Positions 5,331-14,086 of a DNA stretch of 27,994 nucleotides are shown here, piece by piece; the stretch's first letter is position 1, and each line of letters opens with the position of its first letter. The notes beneath the pieces are model-generated. The model saw nothing but the letters and a program-made list of their open reading frames with translations. It was not told where the DNA came from and did no database searches. The translations under genes and the position numbers were made by a program. Source of the DNA: a virus. Location: positions 1 through 27,994 of IMG/VR virus record IMGVR_UViG_3300005515_000236. One strand, 5' to 3'.

Positions 5331-8210
5331 TCAGTCCTGGGAGTTGTTGCGGCCCTGCACGACCTGCAGCACCCACTTTTCGCGGTTGCTGAGCTCGCGC
5401 GGGCTGCCCACGGCGCGGATGTAGCGGGTGAAGGGCTTGCTGTAGGCGAAGCGGCGCGCCTTGGCGGCTGGATCGCCGCCGGCGCGCACCATCTGCGCAA
5501 ACTCTGGTGAGGCGATCAGCGCGTCGGCGGCCTTGATGGCGTTGGGTTTGGCGCCGCGCGTCAGGGCGCTGGCCACCGCGGCGCCCACGCCGGGCCCCAT
5601 GACCGCGCCGGCCGCGGTGCCGACGCTTGCGCCGATCGCGCTTTGCTTGGCGGTTTCGTAGAGCCGGCCGGCCAGGTTGTCAGCGGCCTTGAATTCGTCA
5701 GCCACGGCCATGATGCGGCCGGTGGTGATGCGCTCACGGCTGGCGGCGCTGATGCCGCGCGAGACGCGGTAGAGGTCGCTGATCTGCTTGCGCGCGGGCG
5801 GCGGCAGGTTCGACATCACCGCGGCATAGGCCTGCTTGTTGCGCAGCAGGCCCTCGTACCACTTGGCGTAGGTCGTGAAATTGATGGGCCCGCGCGTGCC
5901 GGCGGTGCGGAAGGCAGAGGCCAGGCCCGCGGCCATCACCTCCTGACGCTGATTCTCGGGGACTGCCTTCAGAAGCCGCAGCAGCTTCGAAGTGTCTCCT
6001 TGAGCCACCGTGCGAACAGCGCCAGACAGATCGCCGACGATGCTGCCATCAAGAGTTTTGCCAAAAAGAGAAACGAGATCGTCTTCCAGTCCCTTGCGGA
6101 CGGCGACGGAGGCTTTCGCGGCGTTGAAGAGGTCGGTGGCACCGTGCGATCCTACGACAGCCGCCTGGTCTTCGGTGATGAGCGAATAGAGCTTTTTCGC
6201 GAGGCCCGTGTCGGCGTCCTTGAACGGGCCCATCATGCGCGACGCGGCGCCCACGTCCTTGCGCACGTCGTCGAGTAGCGCATAGGTCGGCTGCTTCAGC
6301 GTCTGGGTCGTGACCTGCTGCGTCGGCTTCCAGCCTGGGAGCATGAGGCCGGCCTGCGCCGGATCCGATGCCACCGTCTCGGTCTTGCTGCCGGCCTTGG
6401 GTGTGAGCCGCGCGATGATCTTCTTTTCCATCGGCGTCAGGTTGGCCTCGCCGCCCAGTTCGTCGGCGCGCTGCTTGATGAAGCCCAGCACGTTGGTTGC
6501 GGGCGCCTCGGCCTTCGTCGGAATCTCGGTGCGCACGCGCGCATAGAGGTCATCGGCCTGCTTCTCCAACGCGGCCTGCGTGGCCTGCATGCGTGCCTTC
6601 ACCGAGGCGTCGAGCGTGCTCACATCGGTGGTGCCGCCGATCTCGTCGATCAGGCGCTCAGCGCGCTGGCCCACAGCTTCCAGGCCCTGCATCTCGGCGG
6701 CGCGGGCTTCGGAGCCGGGGATCGACTTCACGGCCTGCGCCAGTTCGCGGTAGGCCTGGTTCGTCGTGACGTGGTCGGGTTGCAGGTATTCGTCGATGCC
6801 CAGGCGCTTGGCGGCGGCCACGGTCTTGGCATCGGGCGCGGCCTGCTCGGCGAGTACCTGGGTGGCGCGGCTGCTGCCCATGCCGCCGCCCGCGGCCGTC
6901 TTGGCGGTCTGCGCCAGCTCGGCGGCCGGCATCGGCGGCACGACCGGCGCGGCGGCGACCGGGGGCGCCGCTGGCGCAACAGGTGCCGCCGCGGGGGACA
7001 CGCCAGCCTCGGGCGCGGCCATGGCGGCTTCTTGCACCACCTGCGCGGGGTTCAGGGCCGGCTCCGGCACGCCGCGCATCCGCGACAGGGCCGCTTTGCC
7101 GGCATCGACGACAGCGCCGCCAGCGCGCGCGACGAGCGGCACGATGCCACCGGCAGCGCCAGCCAGCGCGACATCGCCCGCATTGAAGTTCCCACCGGTC
7201 GCGGCCTGCGTGCCCTCGATGACCGCCTGCGTGAGGCCTGCGCCCGCCGCGGCGCCAGGGATGGTGGCCGCCTTGCCGGCCGGCGTGAAGGCTGCGATGG
7301 CGGTGATCGCGCGTGGGATATCGCTCACGCGGAAGCCCGGCTTGATCGCGTATTCCTGGCCGTCAGCAGCCGAGCGGATGATGAAGTTGCCCTTCTCGTC
7401 CTGACGCACCTGGGCCGCTGGGAAGTTGGCCTTGATGATCTGCGCGGTTTCCGCGGGATTGGTCAGCACGGTGCCGACGCCGGTCTTCGCGCTGGCCAGC
7501 GACAGGGAGTTGAGCTCCGGCATGGAAGCCCAATCCGGCAGCGCTTGCGTCGTGGGCGTGCTGCGCGCAGTGCCGGTCACGGCTTCGCGCGTGCGCTCGA
7601 GGAAGTTCATTTCGGGCGCTTCGGCCGCTTCCTGCGGCTGCGGGTTGGTGGCCAGGAACTGCGCGAAGCCCTGCTCGAGCGCGCCGGCTGGCGCTGCAAC
7701 ATTGGCCGGCGCTGCGCCGCCAGGCACAGCCGCTGCCGAGCGCCCGGCCGGTACCGCCGGATTGGCCGACATGAACTTCGCGAAGTCGTTCTCCAGCGCA
7801 GTGGTCTTCGCACCCTGCTGACCGACCATCACCCGATTGATGTAGGCCTGCGTGCGCGGGCCCCAGTTGCTGCGGTTGGTGCCGCCGTGGTATTCGCCAA
7901 CGGCCGCGGCGGCGTCGCCCTTGTTGCGGTCGAGCGCTTCCTTCAGCAGCAGGCCGGCAGCCTCGGAGGCGTTCTCCGGGCTCAGCAGCGGGTCGATGCC
8001 GTACTTGTCGATGACCGCCTTGCGCGTGGACGGGATGAACTGATACGGGCTCTGCGCGGCCGCCTCGCTCACCTGGTCGTTGTTCGACTTCTCCCCCTTC
8101 GTGCGGATGCCCGACAACAGGCCCACCGGCAGCCCGAGCTTTTCCTCAGTCTTGGCATCGAGCGATGCATAGACCGGGTCGGCATACGAGTTGGGGAATT
8201 CGCGCGCCAT
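5331..8210 (-). CDS. Large ejection protein with N-terminal lytic transglycosylase (gp16-like)
   Basis: This 959-residue internal virion protein lies in the position of P22 gp16 but is much longer. Residues 25-130 look like a soluble lytic transglycosylase fold: E40 in GIRTKGEKSNND as probable catalytic Glu, then AQSPYQFIPSTR and VGEYHGG, echoing the family MQ-P-T and A-Y-N-A-G blocks. It should open peptidoglycan for DNA entry. Two copies of a 14-residue segment follow at 138-151 and 177-190. An Ala/Pro-rich linker (about 390-430) and long helical regions complete it; a Gly/Ala-rich stretch at about 890-920 could insert in the membrane. One base separates it from the gene before; no strong ribosome site is visible, so coupling is likely. 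Confidence 0.8.
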   Translation of the reverse strand: MAREFPNSYADPVYASLDAKTEEKLGLPVGLLSGIRTKGEKSNNDQVSEAAAQSPYQFIPSTRKAVIDKYGIDPLLSPENASEAAGLLLKEALDRNKGDAAAAVGEYHGGTNRSNWGPRTQAYINRVMVGQQGAKTTALENDFAKFMSANPAVPAGRSAAAVPGGAAPANVAAPAGALEQGFAQFLATNPQPQEAAEAPEMNFLERTREAVTGTARSTPTTQALPDWASMPELNSLSLASAKTGVGTVLTNPAETAQIIKANFPAAQVRQDEKGNFIIRSAADGQEYAIKPGFRVSDIPRAITAIAAFTPAGKAATIPGAAAGAGLTQAVIEGTQAATGGNFNAGDVALAGAAGGIVPLVARAGGAVVDAGKAALSRMRGVPEPALNPAQVVQEAAMAAPEAGVSPAAAPVAPAAPPVAAAPVVPPMPAAELAQTAKTAAGGGMGSSRATQVLAEQAAPDAKTVAAAKRLGIDEYLQPDHVTTNQAYRELAQAVKSIPGSEARAAEMQGLEAVGQRAERLIDEIGGTTDVSTLDASVKARMQATQAALEKQADDLYARVRTEIPTKAEAPATNVLGFIKQRADELGGEANLTPMEKKIIARLTPKAGSKTETVASDPAQAGLMLPGWKPTQQVTTQTLKQPTYALLDDVRKDVGAASRMMGPFKDADTGLAKKLYSLITEDQAAVVGSHGATDLFNAAKASVAVRKGLEDDLVSLFGKTLDGSIVGDLSGAVRTVAQGDTSKLLRLLKAVPENQRQEVMAAGLASAFRTAGTRGPINFTTYAKWYEGLLRNKQAYAAVMSNLPPPARKQISDLYRVSRGISAASRERITTGRIMAVADEFKAADNLAGRLYETAKQSAIGASVGTAAGAVMGPGVGAAVASALTRGAKPNAIKAADALIASPEFAQMVRAGGDPAAKARRFAYSKPFTRYIRAVGSPRELSNREKWVLQVVQGRNNSQD

Positions 8211-8211
8211 G

Positions 8212-9579
8212 TCAGAACGAGCCCGTTGCGCCGCCCGGCGCGGACTGGGCGGCCGGCGTGGCCGTCGACTGCAGGTATTGCAGCACCTGCGCGCGCGTGG
8301 CGCCCGGGAACTTGGTCAGCAGCTTGTTGATGTCGCCCTCGTTGACGTTGCCGTAGACCGGGTGCTTCAGCACGAAGCCGCCGCCGCTGGTCGGGAGCTT
8401 GCCGCTGCCCACCTGCTTGGCGAGCGCCTTGTCGATGTAGCCTCGGACCACGCCGAGGTTGTTCTTCAGCTGCTTCGCGGACTGGTCGGGGTCGAGGTTT
8501 GCGATGGCTGCCGACAACTTCTTGCCCTCGGCATCGGACAGCGCGCCCATGCCGGTCATCGTCTTGATCTGCGACTGGAAGTTTTGCGCCTGCAGCGTCT
8601 CGATCTGCGCGCGGAAGTCCTTGTCTTCGGTGCCGGGCACGCCGGCGAGGTACTTGCCGGTGACGGTACCAGCGCCGCCCAGCACAGTGCCGCCCTTCAG
8701 CCCCGGGTGCTTCATGAGCGCGTCGATGGTGCTGCGCGTCTGGTTGAGCGTGTCGATCGCATCCTGCGCCGCGCCGCCCTCGGTCTTGGACTTGTCGGTC
8801 TGCTTCTGCACGAGCTCGTCGCGCTTGAGGATCAGCTCGCCGCGCTGCGTTTCGCTGTTGGCCTGGGCGATCTGGGTATTGAGCGCATCGATCTGGCGCT
8901 TCGCCTGCTTGGATTCGACATCCTCGGCGGCATTGGCCAGCTCGAGCGCATTCTTCTGCGGCGCCACGCCGGCCTCGGCGGTCTTGATTCCGGCTTCGGC
9001 ATTCTTCTTGGCGAGGTCGGCCGGCGCCTGCTCGGCGGCGCGCTGCTCGGTGCCGGCGGAAGCTGCCGCGGCCAGGAACTTCTCGCCGCCAGGCACGCTG
9101 GACAGCAGCATGCCCATGGTGGCGCGCGCGAACTCGGGGTGCGCGGCGATCACCTGCGCCTGCGCGCGCAGTGCCTGCACCTCCTGCTTCGGCACGCCGG
9201 CCGTCTCCATGGCGTCGGCGCGCTTGTTCATCTGGTCGATGGCGATGTCCGGGCGCCCGCTGGTCACGGCCGCGTAGTACTGGCCGAGGTCGCGCAGCGT
9301 GGAGTGCTGCTGCTCGGTGCTGCGCATCTCGAAGGCCTGCTTGAAGTTGTCCTTCAGGGCCGGCATCGCGAGGGTCGCATTGGCATAGTCCTTTGCGTTC
9401 GCGTTCGGATTGGAGATCAGGCTTTGCAGCATCTGGGCCTGGCGCTGCTGCTGCGCCAGGGCCACCTGGATCTGCTGCTGCTTGAACTGGTCATCCCGGA
9501 TCGCGACGCCCGCCTGGTAGCCCTGCAGCGCGGACTGGAAAGGCGTCTGAACGTCCGTCGAGTAGTTGATCGGGTCCAT
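8212..9579 (-). CDS. Ejection/DNA-transfer protein (gp20-like)
   Basis: This protein of 455 residues starts at ATG 9579 (MDPINYSTD), four bases after the previous stop; the longer frame upstream overlaps the gp7-like gene and is not needed. It is almost wholly alpha-helical, with Gln/Lys-rich stretches (FKQQQIQVALAQQQRQAQ) and heptad-like regions around 210-290 suggesting coiled coils. A central Gly/Thr-rich segment (GTVLGGAGTVTGKYLAG) breaks the helix. It has no enzyme motif. Position between gp7-like and gp16-like genes matches P22 gene 20, whose product leaves the capsid with the DNA and builds a channel across the envelope. Assignment is by order and character rather than detectable identity. 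Confidence 0.65.
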   Translation of the reverse strand: MDPINYSTDVQTPFQSALQGYQAGVAIRDDQFKQQQIQVALAQQQRQAQMLQSLISNPNANAKDYANATLAMPALKDNFKQAFEMRSTEQQHSTLRDLGQYYAAVTSGRPDIAIDQMNKRADAMETAGVPKQEVQALRAQAQVIAAHPEFARATMGMLLSSVPGGEKFLAAAASAGTEQRAAEQAPADLAKKNAEAGIKTAEAGVAPQKNALELANAAEDVESKQAKRQIDALNTQIAQANSETQRGELILKRDELVQKQTDKSKTEGGAAQDAIDTLNQTRSTIDALMKHPGLKGGTVLGGAGTVTGKYLAGVPGTEDKDFRAQIETLQAQNFQSQIKTMTGMGALSDAEGKKLSAAIANLDPDQSAKQLKNNLGVVRGYIDKALAKQVGSGKLPTSGGGFVLKHPVYGNVNEGDINKLLTKFPGATRAQVLQYLQSTATPAAQSAPGGATGSF

Positions 9580-9583
9580 GATT

Positions 9584-10384
9584 TCACAGTCCGTTGATGA
9601 AGGTGCCGAGGGGATCGGCGCCGGTGTCGTAGCCCGTGCTGCCGTTGTAGCCACTGCTCAGGCCCATGCTGCCCGAGCCATAGCCGCGCTGGCTGCCTGC
9701 CCACAGGCCCAGGCCGCTGCTGATGGCGTTGTAGCCCTGGGCCGTGGCGCGGCCCTGCGCGATCGACGAACCCGCCTGGGCCGCGCCGATCTGCGCGAGC
9801 TGCGACGAGATCGCGTTCGTGGCGGCCTGGCCTGCGTTGCCGACGCCCACCGCGGCGTTTTGCCCGATGTTCGCGAGGCCGCCGAGCTGCTGGAAGCGGT
9901 TGTTGATCTCGGCCGACAGCATGGCAGGGCTGAACTGCGCGAGCGCCGCCTGGGTGTTGCCGCCGCGCAGGCCGCCGGTGGCCGAGGCGTTCTGCAGGAT
10001 CGACTGCTCGCCGCGCTGGATCTGCGCCTGGAACAGCGGCGAGTTCTGGATGTTGTCGATCATGGCCTGCTGCGGGGCACTGCCATTGACGCCGATCAGG
10101 TCGCCCTGTTGGCCAAAGGCGCGCGTGCCGGTGTCCACGAAGGGCCGCAGCAGGGCAAGCACATTGTTCAGATTGGCCTGCTGGTTGATGGCGCTGTAGA
10201 CCGCCATCTGGGTCTGCTGCTGGGCACCCGCCTGGGCCGCGCCGGCCTGGGCATTCGCGCCGGCGACACCTGCCACCGCGGTACCGACGCCGACCGCCGC
10301 TGCCACGCTGCACAGGCGCGCGGCCTTCAGGAAGTGATCGGCATGCTCGCGCTGCAGCCGGCTGGTGGTTCGAATGCGGCCCAT
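9584..10384 (-). CDS. Ejection/DNA-transfer protein (gp7-like)
   Basis: The first of three ejection proteins, 266 residues. After a basic start it has a hydrophobic Ala/Val/Gly helix (about 25-45, VAAAVGVGTAVAGVAGANA), then Gln/Ala-rich helices (AAQAGAQQQTQMAVYSAINQQ) and a Gly/Ser/Tyr-rich end. This composition and the order 7-20-16 match the P22 DNA-transfer proteins that are packaged in the head and expelled into the cell envelope. Start ATG 10384 has a strong AGGGAGA five bases upstream and is one base beyond the acetyltransferase stop. Sequence identity to gp7 is not obvious to the eye. Confidence 0.7.
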   Translation of the reverse strand: MGRIRTTSRLQREHADHFLKAARLCSVAAAVGVGTAVAGVAGANAQAGAAQAGAQQQTQMAVYSAINQQANLNNVLALLRPFVDTGTRAFGQQGDLIGVNGSAPQQAMIDNIQNSPLFQAQIQRGEQSILQNASATGGLRGGNTQAALAQFSPAMLSAEINNRFQQLGGLANIGQNAAVGVGNAGQAATNAISSQLAQIGAAQAGSSIAQGRATAQGYNAISSGLGLWAGSQRGYGSGSMGLSSGYNGSTGYDTGADPLGTFINGL

Positions 10385-10385
10385 G

Positions 10386-10922
10386 TCAGTCTCCCTGCGG
10401 AATCAGCTTGGCGTAGAGGTATTCCACGCGCGTGTAGCCCAGATGCTCGAAGAGCTTGCTCATGTCGAGGTGCACCTTTGTGCCGGTGAAAAGTTTGCGC
10501 ACGCCGAGCGCGGCCATTTCCTTCTCGACCTGGCGGAACAGGCGGATGCCGGTGAAGCCCTGGCGGTGCGCCGGCGCGAGCCAGTAGACGTCGGTGATGC
10601 CGTGCAGCGTGGACTTGTAGTGCAGGTGGCCCGAGATCACGGCGACGTGGTAGCCCACGAGCTCGCCGTCCTGGCGCACCGTCACGATGTGCAGCGCGCC
10701 GGACTTGTCGAGGGCGTCGTATTTCTCGTGGTCGATGTCGAGCGGCACGTCAGCGTGGTTGAGCGCGATCTCTTTCCAGTGCTGCACGAGCAGCGGCAGC
10801 ATCTCGCGGCGCAGGTTGCGCCACTTCTCGACCTGGTAGGCGATGCCGGCTCGGGGCGCCACCCTTACGCCTTCGCTGGGGCCGTGGACGGCTTCGACGC
10901 ATGGCAATGCTTCCGTGGTCAT
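10386..10922 (-). CDS. GNAT-family N-acetyltransferase
   Basis: This predicted acetyl-CoA-dependent acetyltransferase has 178 residues from ATG 10922, which overlaps the hydroxylase stop in ATGA. The core spans about 60-165: strand ALHIVTVRQDGELVGYHVAV, then motif A, WLAPAHRQGFTGIRLF, whose R-Q-G-x-x-G turn binds the pyrophosphate of acetyl-CoA, then the helix VEKEMAALGV and a final TKVHLDMSKLFEHLGYTRV segment where GNAT proteins close the site. Substrate is unknown. It lies between the needle and ejection genes, so a virion protein or a host component made late in infection is the likely target. It and the preceding hydroxylase occupy the place where P22 has gene 14. Confidence 0.8.
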   Translation of the reverse strand: MTTEALPCVEAVHGPSEGVRVAPRAGIAYQVEKWRNLRREMLPLLVQHWKEIALNHADVPLDIDHEKYDALDKSGALHIVTVRQDGELVGYHVAVISGHLHYKSTLHGITDVYWLAPAHRQGFTGIRLFRQVEKEMAALGVRKLFTGTKVHLDMSKLFEHLGYTRVEYLYAKLIPQGD

Positions 10923-11500
10923 GTCGAGCACCTGGCGTCGAGGATCATGTGGATGCGATCCGTCTTGCTGTGGTTGTGGATCTCGTGCTCGAGCTTGTTG
11001 TTGAACCAGAAGACCGAGCCGGTTTCCCAGTAGGTCACCTCGTTGCCGCAGCGGAACTCGACGCCCTCTTCGCTCTGCAGCACGATGTGGAAGCGCCGGT
11101 AGTAGTCGCAGTGCGCGGGCGTGTCAGCGTGCGGGAAGATGTGGCCGCCGGGCGCGATCTTGTTGATCATCACGCGGCCCAAGCGCTCGCCGGCCACCGC
11201 GGCGAAGACGTTCTGCACCAGCGGTCGCGCCTCGTGCAAGCGGCCATAGGCGGGCTGGTCCACGCTCTCGTGCTGGTCGTAGCCGGGCAGCTTGTTCTGC
11301 TTGTAGAGCTTGATCTGCTTCTCGGTCAGGCCGGTGGCCACGACCGGGAAGCGCAGCATGATCGACTCGACCTCGCCGAATGGGCCCTGGGGGTAGTTGC
11401 GGAGGAAGGTGTCTTCGGTCCAGAGTTCGGGCCGGCGGGCGATGGCCAGCATCAACGAGGTGACGTTCACACCCGTGGCCAGCCGCATGAAATTGCGCAT
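10919..11500 (-). CDS. Aspartyl/asparaginyl beta-hydroxylase-like 2-oxoglutarate dioxygenase
   Basis: This 193-residue protein is related to aspartyl/asparaginyl beta-hydroxylases, which use Fe(II) and 2-oxoglutarate to hydroxylate protein side chains. The cupin core runs from about 105 to 190: H124 and D126 in GGHIFPHADTP, the strand CDYYRRFHIVLQSEEG, GSVFWFNNKLEHEIHN with H172, and DRIHMILD with R182 as probable 2-oxoglutarate anchor. The metal and co-substrate residues expected of the family appear present, so it should be active. It is the first gene after promoter-like module P3 and is coupled to the acetyltransferase. The substrate is unknown; a late virion protein is plausible. Confidence 0.8.
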   Translation of the reverse strand: MRNFMRLATGVNVTSLMLAIARRPELWTEDTFLRNYPQGPFGEVESIMLRFPVVATGLTEKQIKLYKQNKLPGYDQHESVDQPAYGRLHEARPLVQNVFAAVAGERLGRVMINKIAPGGHIFPHADTPAHCDYYRRFHIVLQSEEGVEFRCGNEVTYWETGSVFWFNNKLEHEIHNHSKTDRIHMILDARCST

Positions 11501-11582
11501 CTCACTGCTCTCTTTCGAGGATTGGTGAGCTGCTGGCTGCTCGTTCGGCTCAGCTGATCGGCGCGGGGGCCGACTGGCGCGG

Positions 11583-11620
11583 ATTGTAGGAATGGCCTAT
11601 GCGAAAGCCAAACTTTGATA
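11583..11620 (-). promoter_or_regulatory. Phage late promoter module P3 (upstream of hydroxylase)
   Basis: Read on the minus strand, TATCAAA (11614-11620) is followed by TTGGCT (11606-11611), 17 bases, then TACAAT (11583-11588) and CCGC. The hexamers match the sigma-70 -35 and -10 consensus at 4 and 5 of 6 positions with ideal spacing. The same layout and length recur before portal and scaffold. The start point would be near 11576, giving a leader of about 75 bases before the hydroxylase. Confidence 0.65.
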
Positions 11621-11629
11621 CTTCCCGCC

Positions 11630-12667
11630 TCAGGGCGTCAGCGTGGTGCCCTGGAAATAGGTCCGGCTCGCTGCGCCGTTCGTGTTCTGCGCGACGCCGG
11701 TGCCCTGGAAGGCCCAGAGCTCGTAGACGTCGGTGCCGTTGGGGATGTCGATGCACGTCACCGAGGAACCCGTGGGGCCCGCGCCCTGGGCTGCGATTTC
11801 GGTGCCGCGCTTGAACTCGGCGCCGTTCTTGTAGACCGCGACCGTCATCTGCGCGGCGGCCACGGATGCCGCGGACACGTAGGCCCCGGTGAGCATCACG
11901 GGCTTGCCGGCCGGTGGCGTCCACGCGCTGGCGGCGAAGTGCGCGCCGGTGTCGAAGGCCTCGGTGCTGAAGGTCAGCTTCGTGAAAGCCGCGTTCGGGA
12001 TCGACTGGGCCACCGCGTTGTTGTGCGCGCTGAAGCTGGCGGCCGTCGACGCCGGCGCCGCGCCGCCGCGGAAGACCATCAGCAGCTGCGCGCTGGTGGC
12101 GTCGTAGTAGCCGAAGGCATAGTCGACTACACCGGGCGCGGCACTCAGCACTGGCGCGCCCGCCGCGCCGAAGTTGTAGATCGGGTCGAAGGCCAGCGTG
12201 CGGCCGCCGGTCACGTCCTGGCGAATCGCAATGCTCAGAAGCGTCCCATCCACCAGGAAGGTGGGCGCAGCCAAGGTCCGATTGCCGCCGAGCGTGACGC
12301 TGAAGGCGTTGTGCTGCAACGCGTTGACCGAGATGATGGGCGCATCCACGAGCGCCAGCGGCACGTCGCGCAGCGCGAGCGCGTTGACCGTGGCCTGTGC
12401 GGTGTTGGCAGAGCCGAGCGCGGAGGTCGCCGTGATCTGCGCCGCGTTTGCCGCGCCCTGCGCAATCACAGCGGCAGCGGCTGCCCCGTCGGCGGTGGCC
12501 TGGGCTGCTTCTACTGCCGCCGTATTGCCATCGATCGCCGTGGGGATCGTGACCGTGAGGTCATAGGACTGATTCTCGAAGGCCTTGAGCAGCTCGGGCG
12601 TCTTGAATGCCTGGGCCAGCTTGTCGCGCGAGATCGACTGCGACCGGAAGACTATCTGCGTCGCCAT
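11630..12667 (-). CDS. Tail needle or fibre with C1q/TNF-like C-terminal knob
   Basis: This trimeric-looking virion fibre has 345 residues. An N-terminal helical part (about 10-45, DKLAQAFKTPELLKAFENQS) leads to a long Ala-rich heptad region (about 48-98) that should form a coiled coil. A small beta domain follows (about 105-205; IIRQ-like strand SIAIRQDVTGGRTLAF, common in phage fibres). The last 125 residues have a C1q/TNF-like jelly-roll pattern (WTPPAGKPVMLTGAYV, MTVAVYKNGAEFKRG). It comes right after the gp10-like gene, the slot of P22 gene 26, the tail needle; some P22-like needles, such as that of Sf6, carry a TNF-like knob. An ordinary tail fibre is the alternative. Confidence 0.6.
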   Translation of the reverse strand: MATQIVFRSQSISRDKLAQAFKTPELLKAFENQSYDLTVTIPTAIDGNTAAVEAAQATADGAAAAAVIAQGAANAAQITATSALGSANTAQATVNALALRDVPLALVDAPIISVNALQHNAFSVTLGGNRTLAAPTFLVDGTLLSIAIRQDVTGGRTLAFDPIYNFGAAGAPVLSAAPGVVDYAFGYYDATSAQLLMVFRGGAAPASTAASFSAHNNAVAQSIPNAAFTKLTFSTEAFDTGAHFAASAWTPPAGKPVMLTGAYVSAASVAAAQMTVAVYKNGAEFKRGTEIAAQGAGPTGSSVTCIDIPNGTDVYELWAFQGTGVAQNTNGAASRTYFQGTTLTP

Positions 12668-12670
12668 GCG

Positions 12671-14074
12671 TCAGGCCATCAGCGGCTCGAGCTGCATCTC
12701 CAGGCGCAGCACCGACAGGAAGGCATCGCTCGTGCCCCGGAAGCGCTGCACGCGCCAGTTGCGCAGCGTGCCCTGCTGGCGCCAGCAGATGCGCTTTTGC
12801 GTCTCACCCTGCTTGCCCGCGGACACCGAGCGTTCCTGGCTCCATTTCTGGCCGTCCAGCGAGTAGGAGGTCCAGATCACCGGCTGCGCGCCGAGCGGCA
12901 CATTGCCGGGCAGGCAGATCAGCTCCATCTCGTGGATGATCGCCCCGCGGCTCTCGTTGTAGATCACGGCGGTGCCGAAGTCCCAGCCGACCACCGCGCC
13001 GTAGTGCGTGGCGATGTTGTCGACCAGCTTACCGACCTGGGCCGACAGCGGGTCATCGCAGAGCCAGCGGTCATAGGCCCAGGTCAGGTTGCGCGCGCGG
13101 TACAGCGCATGCCCGGTGATGCTGGTGCCAAGTTCGAACCACACGGGGCTGCCGATCAGCTCGCTGGCCGCGCCATCGAACACCATCGTACGATCGGGCA
13201 GGTGCAGGTAGAGGTGCTGGTGCCCCTTGTCGAGCCGGGCCTCGAGCTGGACGGCCGCGAGCTGGGCTTCGGTGTAGCCAAGCAGCACGGTATCGATCTC
13301 GCGCGTGGACAGCTTCTGCGCCGTGCCCGAGGCTGCGATCCACACGGCTGGCGCTTCGTTGCGGCCGGAGCCGACGAAAGCCACGCTCTCCAGGAACTTG
13401 GCGCAGGCATGCGTGCCGACGCAGCCGCGCTGGATCTGGGCGCCGTCGATGCGCGCATACGGGAAGTTGTCGCCGCCCACGTTCTGGAAGGTTTCGCAGG
13501 TGTAGCGATTGAGTGCGATCACCTCGCTGCGCAAGTGCTTGAGTGCGACCACCGGATCCGGGTCGGCTTCCGACGAGCCGTACTTCAGGGGGTTCACCTC
13601 GAAGGGGTTGTTCAGCTCGGTGACCACGAGGTTCACGCCATCGGTGGTCATGAAGTAGCCCGCGGTCCAGATCATGTCGACCACGGTGCCGAGGTCGGGA
13701 TCAGTGACCTGCGCCAGCGCGGCGCCATCCCAGTAGTAGAGTCGGCCGCCGGAGCCGATGGCGAGCCGGTCGAAGGAATAGTCGAGGCTGACCGGGCCAC
13801 CGTCGCCCACATCGCCCAGCTCGTTGATCGTGCCGTCGGCATTCACCCGCACGAGCTTCGTGCCCATGACGCGATAGCAGGTGCCATTCCAGACGATGCC
13901 GCCGCGGCCGATGCCTGGCGCGCCGGCGGCGTGCACCACCAAGCCATCGGCCGGGCCGAGGTAGCTCTTCGAGATGCCCGACTCCTTCAGGACCGGCACG
14001 AGGTTGCGCGGCAGCGCGCTGCGCAGGTCGGCGGTGGTGCCGGCATAGATGCCGTTCATGATTCCGACTTGCAT
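12671..14074 (-). CDS. Packaged-DNA stabilization protein (P22 gp10-like)
   Basis: This is the neck protein that closes the portal after DNA packaging, 467 residues against 472 in P22 gp10. It is mostly beta structure with repeated short strand blocks, consistent with the propeller-like fold of gp10: GIVWNGTCYRVMGTKLVRV, LDYSFDRLAIGSGGRLYYWDG, YFMTTDGVNLVVTELNNP, RSEVIALNRYTCETFQNVG and AVWIAASGTAQKLSTREID. The order gp4, gp10, needle is kept apart from the inserted fibre genes. The start at 14074 lacks a visible ribosome site; ATG 14059 with CGGA just upstream is possible and would remove five residues. It acts with gp4 as platform for the spike and needle. Confidence 0.85.
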   Translation of the reverse strand: MQVGIMNGIYAGTTADLRSALPRNLVPVLKESGISKSYLGPADGLVVHAAGAPGIGRGGIVWNGTCYRVMGTKLVRVNADGTINELGDVGDGGPVSLDYSFDRLAIGSGGRLYYWDGAALAQVTDPDLGTVVDMIWTAGYFMTTDGVNLVVTELNNPFEVNPLKYGSSEADPDPVVALKHLRSEVIALNRYTCETFQNVGGDNFPYARIDGAQIQRGCVGTHACAKFLESVAFVGSGRNEAPAVWIAASGTAQKLSTREIDTVLLGYTEAQLAAVQLEARLDKGHQHLYLHLPDRTMVFDGAASELIGSPVWFELGTSITGHALYRARNLTWAYDRWLCDDPLSAQVGKLVDNIATHYGAVVGWDFGTAVIYNESRGAIIHEMELICLPGNVPLGAQPVIWTSYSLDGQKWSQERSVSAGKQGETQKRICWRQQGTLRNWRVQRFRGTSDAFLSVLRLEMQLEPLMA

Positions 14075-14086
14075 GTCAGGCGCCGA

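Noticed and set aside
8191-9597. Open frame of 468 codons on the + strand, with similar ones at 6771-8330 and 22348-23991
   Set aside because: These mirror the ejection and terminase genes in the opposite strand and show Leu/Arg/His/Gly-biased, domain-free translations.
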